A stretch of DNA of 64,000 nt, taken from positions 1 through 64,000 of the forward strand of contig JAAKBF010000285.1 of NCBI GenBank assembly GCA_012656075.1, in the 5' to 3' direction. A program made the position numbers and the translations under genes. The stretch comes from Phytophthora hibernalis. Its lineage: Eukaryota; Oomycota; Peronosporomycetes; Peronosporales; Peronosporaceae. The notes below the pieces were generated by a model. It worked only from the letters and a program-made list of their open reading frames with translations. It was not told the DNA's origin and did no database searches. Numbering within the stretch: position 1 is the first letter of the stretch; the number at the start of each line of letters is the position of its first letter. Positions 58,231 through 64,000 of this stretch are shown here, piece after piece.

Positions 58231-58782
58231 GCGGGGCCCCTCCGCCCAACGCCAGGTCAACCGCGTCTGCACACTGTGTGGGCGAGGCGGCGCACTCCGG
58301 CTGGGCTTGTTTCCATCGGCGCATACCATCGTCCACTGGGTCGTCGCAGCAGGGGTCTTTTGCTGCCATTCCCATGCTGTCTGATCCGGGATTGGCTGAC
58401 AGCAGTATGCTCACGGCTTCTGCTCTTTTCGTTGTGCATTATCTCTGTGCTCCATGCTCTTAGCGCTGCGGCTGTGGATGGCCAAGCGTCTTGCGCGATC
58501 CGTTGCGCGACACATGAGACTTCGCAGCAGAGCGCGGGGCCTGGCAGTGTCCTGAATCGCCCTGTAGGTTGCTTGGCTGGCGATGCGTCCCACCTCTATA
58601 ACTTGATATTACTGGATCGTCGATAACGACGGCTGTAGGACGAGTTGTAGCTGCGCACTGCGACGGGTGAGCTCGGTGCGGGGTGGTGGTTGCGCTGCAA
58701 TGGTGTAGAGTGCGCGAGAGGTGTGTGCGCGTGTGTTTTTGGCATTATGCGCGACATGTGTTTGTGTTGAGGCTAGGTTAGC

Positions 58783-58854
58783 GGCCTAGTGGTCTAGTGG
58801 TATGATTCTCGCTTTGGGTGCGAGAGGTCCCGGTTTCGATCACCGGCTGTGCCT
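58783..58854 (+). tRNA. tRNA-Pro(UGG)-like, class B
   Basis: As class B; first copy of the homogeneous block. Confidence 0.7.
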
Positions 58855-59405
58855 GCGGGCCCCCTCCGCCCAACGCCAGGTCAACCGCGTCTGCACACTG
58901 TGTGGGCGAGGCGGCGCACTCCGGCTGGGCTTGTTTCCATCGGCGCATACCATCGTCCACTGGGTCGTCGCAGCAGGGGTCTTTTGCTGCCATTCCCATG
59001 CTGTCTGATCCGGGATTGGCTGACAGCAGTATGCTCACGGCTTCTGCTCTTTTCGTTGTGCATTATCTCTGTGCTCCATGCTCTTAGCGCTGCGGCTGTG
59101 GATGGCCAAGCGTCTTGCGCGATCCGTTGCGCGACACATGAGACTTCGCAGCAGAGCGCGGGGCCTGGCAGTGTCCTGAATCGCCCTGTAGGTTGCTTGG
59201 CTGGCGATGCGTCCCACCTCTATAACTTGATATTACTGGATCGTCGATAACGACGGCTGTAGGACGAGTTGTAGCTGCGCACTGCGACGGGTGAGCTCGG
59301 TGCGGGGTGGTGGTTGCGCTGCAATGGTGTAGAGTGCGCGAGAGGTGTGTGCGCGTGTGTTTTGGCATTATGCGCGACATGTGTTTGTGTTGAGGCTAGG
59401 TTAGC

Positions 59406-59477
59406 GGCCTAGTGGTCTAGTGGTATGATTCTCGCTTTGGGTGCGAGAGGTCCCGGTTTCGATCACCGGCTGTGCCT
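59406..59477 (+). tRNA. tRNA-Pro(UGG)-like, class B
   Basis: As class B; tail has one extra G and one fewer C (GCGGGGCCCC) compared with the copies after it. Confidence 0.7.
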
Positions 59478-60029
59478 GCGGGGCCCCTCCGCCCAACGCC
59501 AGGTCAACCGCGTCTGCACACTGTGTGGGCGAGGCGGCGCACTCCGGCTGGGCTTGTTTCCATCGGCGCATACCATCGTCCACTGGGTCGTCGCAGCAGG
59601 GGTCTTTTGCTGCCATTCCCATGCTGTCTGATCCGGGATTGGCTGACAGCAGTATGCTCACGGCTTCTGCTCTTTTCGTTGTGCATTATCTCTGTGCTCC
59701 ATGCTCTTAGCGCTGCGGCTGTGGATGGCCAAGCGTCTTGCGCGATCCGTTGCGCGACACATGAGACTTCGCAGCAGAGCGCGGGGCCTGGCAGTGTCCT
59801 GAATCGCCCTGTAGGTTGCTTGGCTGGCGATGCGTCCCACCTCTATAACTTGATATTACTGGATCGTCGATAACGACGGCTGTAGGACGAGTTGTAGCTG
59901 CGCACTGCGACGGGTGAGCTCGGTGCGGGGTGGTGGTTGCGCTGCAATGGTGTAGAGTGCGCGAGAGGTGTGTGCGCGTGTGTTTTTGGCATTATGCGCG
60001 ACATGTGTTTGTGTTGAGGCTAGGTTAGC

Positions 60030-60101
60030 GGCCTAGTGGTCTAGTGGTATGATTCTCGCTTTGGGTGCGAGAGGTCCCGGTTTCGATCACCGGCTGTGCC
60101 T
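60030..60101 (+). tRNA. tRNA-Pro(UGG)-like, class B
   Basis: First of the exactly 624-bp-spaced copies. Confidence 0.7.
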
Positions 60102-60653
60102 GCGGGCCCCCTCCGCCCAACGCCAGGTCAACCGCGTCTGCACACTGTGTGGGCGAGGCGGCGCACTCCGGCTGGGCTTGTTTCCATCGGCGCATACCAT
60201 CGTCCACTGGGTCGTCGCAGCAGGGGTCTTTTGCTGCCATTCCCATGCTGTCTGATCCGGGATTGGCTGACAGCAGTATGCTCACGGCTTCTGCTCTTTT
60301 CGTTGTGCATTATCTCTGTGCTCCATGCTCTTAGCGCTGCGGCTGTGGATGGCCAAGCGTCTTGCGCGATCCGTTGCGCGACACATGAGACTTCGCAGCA
60401 GAGCGCGGGGCCTGGCAGTGTCCTGAATCGCCCTGTAGGTTGCTTGGCTGGCGATGCGTCCCACCTCTATAACTTGATATTACTGGATCGTCGATAACGA
60501 CGGCTGTAGGACGAGTTGTAGCTGCGCACTGCGACGGGTGAGCTCGGTGCGGGGTGGTGGTTGCGCTGCAATGGTGTAGAGTGCGCGAGAGGTGTGTGCG
60601 CGTGTGTTTTTGGCATTATGCGCGACATGTGTTTGTGTTGAGGCTAGGTTAGC

Positions 60654-60725
60654 GGCCTAGTGGTCTAGTGGTATGATTCTCGCTTTGGGTGCGAGAGGTC
60701 CCGGTTTCGATCACCGGCTGTGCCT
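60654..60725 (+). tRNA. tRNA-Pro(UGG)-like, class B
   Basis: Class B; 624-bp unit. Confidence 0.7.
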
Positions 60726-61277
60726 GCGGGCCCCCTCCGCCCAACGCCAGGTCAACCGCGTCTGCACACTGTGTGGGCGAGGCGGCGCACTCCGGCTGGG
60801 CTTGTTTCCATCGGCGCATACCATCGTCCACTGGGTCGTCGCAGCAGGGGTCTTTTGCTGCCATTCCCATGCTGTCTGATCCGGGATTGGCTGACAGCAG
60901 TATGCTCACGGCTTCTGCTCTTTTCGTTGTGCATTATCTCTGTGCTCCATGCTCTTAGCGCTGCGGCTGTGGATGGCCAAGCGTCTTGCGCGATCCGTTG
61001 CGCGACACATGAGACTTCGCAGCAGAGCGCGGGGCCTGGCAGTGTCCTGAATCGCCCTGTAGGTTGCTTGGCTGGCGATGCGTCCCACCTCTATAACTTG
61101 ATATTACTGGATCGTCGATAACGACGGCTGTAGGACGAGTTGTAGCTGCGCACTGCGACGGGTGAGCTCGGTGCGGGGTGGTGGTTGCGCTGCAATGGTG
61201 TAGAGTGCGCGAGAGGTGTGTGCGCGTGTGTTTTTGGCATTATGCGCGACATGTGTTTGTGTTGAGGCTAGGTTAGC

Positions 61278-61349
61278 GGCCTAGTGGTCTAGTGGTATGA
61301 TTCTCGCTTTGGGTGCGAGAGGTCCCGGTTTCGATCACCGGCTGTGCCT
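61278..61349 (+). tRNA. tRNA-Pro(UGG)-like, class B
   Basis: Class B; 624-bp unit. Confidence 0.7.
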
Positions 61350-61901
61350 GCGGGCCCCCTCCGCCCAACGCCAGGTCAACCGCGTCTGCACACTGTGTGG
61401 GCGAGGCGGCGCACTCCGGCTGGGCTTGTTTCCATCGGCGCATACCATCGTCCACTGGGTCGTCGCAGCAGGGGTCTTTTGCTGCCATTCCCATGCTGTC
61501 TGATCCGGGATTGGCTGACAGCAGTATGCTCACGGCTTCTGCTCTTTTCGTTGTGCATTATCTCTGTGCTCCATGCTCTTAGCGCTGCGGCTGTGGATGG
61601 CCAAGCGTCTTGCGCGATCCGTTGCGCGACACATGAGACTTCGCAGCAGAGCGCGGGGCCTGGCAGTGTCCTGAATCGCCCTGTAGGTTGCTTGGCTGGC
61701 GATGCGTCCCACCTCTATAACTTGATATTACTGGATCGTCGATAACGACGGCTGTAGGACGAGTTGTAGCTGCGCACTGCGACGGGTGAGCTCGGTGCGG
61801 GGTGGTGGTTGCGCTGCAATGGTGTAGAGTGCGCGAGAGGTGTGTGCGCGTGTGTTTTTGGCATTATGCGCGACATGTGTTTGTGTTGAGGCTAGGTTAG
61901 C

Positions 61902-61973
61902 GGCCTAGTGGTCTAGTGGTATGATTCTCGCTTTGGGTGCGAGAGGTCCCGGTTTCGATCACCGGCTGTGCCT
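61902..61973 (+). tRNA. tRNA-Pro(UGG)-like, class B
   Basis: Class B; 624-bp unit. Confidence 0.7.
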
Positions 61974-62525
61974 GCGGGCCCCCTCCGCCCAACGCCAGGT
62001 CAACCGCGTCTGCACACTGTGTGGGCGAGGCGGCGCACTCCGGCTGGGCTTGTTTCCATCGGCGCATACCATCGTCCACTGGGTCGTCGCAGCAGGGGTC
62101 TTTTGCTGCCATTCCCATGCTGTCTGATCCGGGATTGGCTGACAGCAGTATGCTCACGGCTTCTGCTCTTTTCGTTGTGCATTATCTCTGTGCTCCATGC
62201 TCTTAGCGCTGCGGCTGTGGATGGCCAAGCGTCTTGCGCGATCCGTTGCGCGACACATGAGACTTCGCAGCAGAGCGCGGGGCCTGGCAGTGTCCTGAAT
62301 CGCCCTGTAGGTTGCTTGGCTGGCGATGCGTCCCACCTCTATAACTTGATATTACTGGATCGTCGATAACGACGGCTGTAGGACGAGTTGTAGCTGCGCA
62401 CTGCGACGGGTGAGCTCGGTGCGGGGTGGTGGTTGCGCTGCAATGGTGTAGAGTGCGCGAGAGGTGTGTGCGCGTGTGTTTTTGGCATTATGCGCGACAT
62501 GTGTTTGTGTTGAGGCTAGGTTAGC

Positions 62526-62597
62526 GGCCTAGTGGTCTAGTGGTATGATTCTCGCTTTGGGTGCGAGAGGTCCCGGTTTCGATCACCGGCTGTGCCT
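62526..62597 (+). tRNA. tRNA-Pro(UGG)-like, class B
   Basis: Class B; 624-bp unit. Confidence 0.7.
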
Positions 62598-63102
62598 GCG
62601 GGCCCCCTCCGCCCAACGCCAGGTCAACCGCGTCTGCACACTGTGTGGGCGAGGCGGCGCACTCCGGCTGGGCTTGTTTCCATCGGCGCATACCATCGTC
62701 CACTGGGTCGTCGCAGCAGGGGTCTTTTGCTGCCATTCCCATGCTGTCTGATCCGGGATTGGCTGACAGCAGTATGCTCACGGCTTCTGCTCTTTTCGTT
62801 GTGCATTATCTCTGTGCTCCATGCTCTTAGCGCTGCGGCTGTGGATGGCCAAGCGTCTTGCGCGATCCGTTGCGCGACACATGAGACTTCGCAGCAGAGC
62901 GCGGGGCCTGGCAGTGTCCTGAATCGCCCTGTAGGTTGCTTGGCTGGCGATGCGTCCCACCTCTATAACTTGATATTACTGGATCGTCGATAACGACGGC
63001 TGTAGGACGAGTTGTAGCTGCGCACTGCGACGGGTGAGCTCGGTGCGGGGTGGTGGTTGCGCTGCAATGGTGTAGAGTGCGCGAGAGGTGTGTGCGCGTG
63101 TG

Positions 63103-63127
63103 TTTTTGGCATTATGCGCGACATGTG
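63103..63127 (+). promoter_or_regulatory. Leader with T run and TGCGCGACATGTG motif
   Basis: TTTTT (63103-63107; TTTT in other units) is followed by TGCGCGACATGTG (63115-63127), 23-35 nt before the tRNA. The motif falls where TFIIIB would sit on a pol III gene, but it is not a TATA box. The T run could stop read-through from the previous unit. Both are conserved in nearly all units (TAAGCGCGAC in a few). The role is inferred. Confidence 0.35.
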
Positions 63128-63149
63128 TTTGTGTTGAGGCTAGGTTAGC

Positions 63150-63221
63150 GGCCTAGTGGTCTAGTGGTATGATTCTCGCTTTGGGTGCGAGAGGTCCCGG
63201 TTTCGATCACCGGCTGTGCCT
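63150..63221 (+). tRNA. tRNA-Pro(UGG)-like, class B
   Basis: Class B; the unit used below to place spacer elements. Confidence 0.7.
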
Positions 63222-63336
63222 GCGGGCCCCCTCCGCCCAACGCCAGGTCAACCGCGTCTGCACACTGTGTGGGCGAGGCGGCGCACTCCGGCTGGGCTTG
63301 TTTCCATCGGCGCATACCATCGTCCACTGGGTCGTC

Positions 63337-63357
63337 GCAGCAGGGGTCTTTTGCTGC
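63337..63357 (+). terminator. Downstream TTTT in a GCAGCA/TGCTGC hairpin (possible fallback terminator)
   Basis: GCAGCA (63337-63342) and TGCTGC (63352-63357) are a perfect 6-bp inverted repeat; TTTT is at 63349-63352. In class B and C units this is the first T4 after the tRNA, about 128 nt past its 3' end, so read-through transcripts would probably end here. The hairpin is seen in most units; some copies have only TTT (CTTTGCTGCC). The function is inferred. Confidence 0.4.
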
Positions 63358-63366
63358 CATTCCCAT

Positions 63367-63394
63367 GCTGTCTGATCCGGGATTGGCTGACAGC
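63367..63394. repeat. Inverted repeat GCTGTC/GACAGC
   Basis: Six-base arms at 63367-63372 and 63389-63394 enclose 16 nt. Present in almost every spacer copy, including the extra tRNA-free segments. No known function recognised. Confidence 0.6.
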
Positions 63395-63481
63395 AGTATG
63401 CTCACGGCTTCTGCTCTTTTCGTTGTGCATTATCTCTGTGCTCCATGCTCTTAGCGCTGCGGCTGTGGATGGCCAAGCGTC

Positions 63482-63501
63482 TTGCGCGATCCGTTGCGCG
63501 A
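63482..63501 (+). repeat. Direct repeat TTGCGCGA x2
   Basis: Two TTGCGCGA copies (63482-63489 and 63494-63501), 12 nt apart start to start. The second continues as CACATG. A related TGCGCGACATGTG lies just upstream of the tRNA (63115-63127), so the core occurs three times per unit. Confidence 0.65.
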
Positions 63502-63585
63502 CACATGAGACTTCGCAGCAGAGCGCGGGGCCTGGCAGTGTCCTGAATCGCCCTGTAGGTTGCTTGGCTGGCGATGCGTCCCACC

Positions 63586-63602
63586 TCTATAACTTGATAT
63601 TA
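63586..63602 (+). other. AT-rich patch in the spacer
   Basis: TCTATAACTTGATATTA is the only AT-rich stretch in an otherwise GC-rich unit and lies 172-188 nt before the next tRNA. It resembles a TATA element, but no gene start follows and its distance is too great for a usual pol III -30 element. Role unknown. Confidence 0.3.
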
Positions 63603-63608
63603 CTGGAT

Positions 63609-63622
63609 CGTCGATAACGACG
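63609..63622. repeat. Perfect short hairpin CGTCG-ATAA-CGACG
   Basis: Five-base arms at 63609-63613 and 63618-63622 around ATAA. Conserved in nearly all units, changed at 38410 (AACGGCGG). Confidence 0.55.
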
Positions 63623-63773
63623 GCTGTAGGACGAGTTGTAGCTGCGCACTGCGACGGGTGAGCTCGGTGCGGGGTGGTGGTTGCGCTGCAATGGTGTAGA
63701 GTGCGCGAGAGGTGTGTGCGCGTGTGTTTTTGGCATTATGCGCGACATGTGTTTGTGTTGAGGCTAGGTTAGC

Positions 63774-63845
63774 GGCCTAGTGGTCTAGTGGTATGATTCT
63801 CGCTTTGGGTGCGAGAGGTCCCGGTTTCGATCACCGGCTGTGCCT
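63774..63845 (+). tRNA. tRNA-Pro(UGG)-like, class B
   Basis: Class B; tRNA complete, but its unit is cut by the window end. Confidence 0.7.
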
Positions 63846-64000
63846 GCGGGCCCCCTCCGCCCAACGCCAGGTCAACCGCGTCTGCACACTGTGTGGGCGA
63901 GGCGGCGCACTCCGGCTGGGCTTGTTTCCATCGGCGCATACCATCGTCCACTGGGTCGTCGCAGCAGGGGTCTTTTGCTGCCATTCCCATGCTGTCTGAT

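Larger units (their letters stand above)
40090..58782 (+). repeat. Mixed block with regular units and three spacer expansions
   Basis: Mostly intact units of classes A, B and C at 619-632 bp. Three units are lengthened by extra spacer copies (41973, 46811, 47919). From 53779 to 56908 class A units alternate with units whose tail is CTGTGCC followed by GCGGG, giving a dimer of about 1.25 kb that resembles the pattern at 6192-8072. Confidence 0.9.
63222..63773 (+). other. Representative intergenic spacer (one per unit)
   Basis: This 552-bp stretch stands for the spacer of every unit. It holds no convincing gene on either strand. In order it contains a C-rich stretch after the tRNA, a hairpin with TTTT in its loop, a second inverted repeat, a CTG-rich stretch, two TTGCGCGA repeats, the only AT-rich patch, a short perfect hairpin, a G/T-rich stretch with GTGTGCGCGTGTG, a T run and a TGCGCGACATGTG motif before the next tRNA. 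Confidence 0.85.
1..64000 (+). repeat. Tandem array of ~620-bp units, each headed by a tRNA-Pro(UGG) sequence
   Basis: The whole window is a head-to-tail array in one orientation. Start-to-start spacing of successive tRNA sequences is mostly 613-633 bp; longer spacings (864-1108 bp) come from extra spacer copies and one short spacing (482 bp) from a deletion. I count 99 tRNA or tRNA-derived loci. Units differ by a few substitutions, short indels in G, C or T runs, and the form of the tRNA 3' end. Both window edges cut through the array: base 1 lies in the leader of a unit and base 64000 lies in a spacer. Unequal exchange and gene conversion would explain the mixture of alleles; that is inference. 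Confidence 0.98.
58783..64000 (+). repeat. Homogeneous class B block with a 624-bp period
   Basis: Nine tRNA copies from 58783 to 63774. From 60030 onward each start is exactly 624 bp after the last (60654, 61278, 61902, 62526, 63150, 63774), and I see no differences between these units. Such identity points to recent amplification or strong homogenisation, or to an assembler extending one consensus unit. All carry the mismatched class B acceptor and the TCTTTTCG and GATGGCC alleles. Confidence 0.93.

Noticed and set aside
63586..63602. TATA box of a pol II or snRNA-type gene
   Set aside because: No recognisable transcript body or snRNA sequence follows; it is kept only as an AT-rich patch.
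1..64000. CRISPR array
   Set aside because: The repeat is about 620 bp with no short repeats separated by unique spacers, and no cas genes are present.
1..64000. rDNA or 5S rRNA tandem array
   Set aside because: The unit length would suit a 5S array, but I recognise no 5S, 5.8S, 18S or 28S sequence; the only RNA gene signature is the tRNA.
1..64000. tRNA-derived SINE or LTR retrotransposon family
   Set aside because: Copies are strictly head to tail without target-site duplications, poly(A) tails, LTRs or a primer-binding site. Origin from an old tRNA-headed element cannot be excluded but is not shown.
1..64000. Entamoeba tRNA array
   Set aside because: The organisation is similar, but Entamoeba DNA is strongly AT-rich and its array spacers hold short tandem repeats that are not seen here.
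3068..64000. Second tRNA gene of another isotype in the spacer or on the minus strand
   Set aside because: I looked for further A-box/B-box pairs and clover-leaf stems in the spacer and found none that fold convincingly.

Overview
This window is one continuous tandem array. From end to end it repeats a GC-rich unit of about 613-633 bp in a single orientation, and each unit begins with one proline tRNA gene or tRNA-derived sequence, anticodon UGG, on the + strand. I count 99 such loci plus one stray 24-nt tRNA fragment. I see no protein-coding gene, rRNA, CRISPR or transposon. The open frames in the spacers recur only because the unit recurs, and one common start codon lies inside the tRNA D-arm.

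The organism is very probably a eukaryote. The tRNA has internal A-box and B-box promoter sequences, the best copies end just before a TTTT pol III terminator, CCA is not encoded, and 64 kb of one tRNA in tandem has no bacterial parallel that I know of. The species cannot be named. Entamoeba carries tRNA arrays but is strongly AT-rich, unlike this sequence.

Copies fall into classes by the sequence at the tRNA 3' end. Class A (26 copies) has a fully paired acceptor stem followed by GTG and TTTT; two close variants (A') have TG then TTTT. These 28 are the best candidates for working genes. Class C (13 copies) keeps the acceptor stem but has lost the TTTT. Class B (45 copies) has also lost it and carries an acceptor mismatch (C4 against U69). 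Three further copies have only a weakened tail, and ten are damaged or truncated. Nearly all copies share an unusual T-arm with a U53-A61 pair where G53-C61 is almost universal.

Layout: 1-3067 five degraded units, possibly near an old array edge; 3068-11829 mixed classes A, B and C; 11830-30451 mostly class B, with many small indels after about 27.4 kb; 30452-40089 class A units with deletions and extra spacer copies; 40090-58782 mixed, with more extra spacer copies; 58783-64000 near-identical class B units with an exact 624-bp period from 59406 or 60030 onward. The array continues beyond both ends of the window.

In eight units (nine counting the one headed by a 3' tRNA half, which is itself listed) a spacer segment of about 236 bp without a tRNA is duplicated once or twice, usually at the same GCTTGG/GGTCGTCG junction. 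This segment, the repeated loss of the pol III terminator, the spread of the mismatched class B tRNA and the odd T-arm are the main points worth study. All functional statements about the array are inference from sequence.
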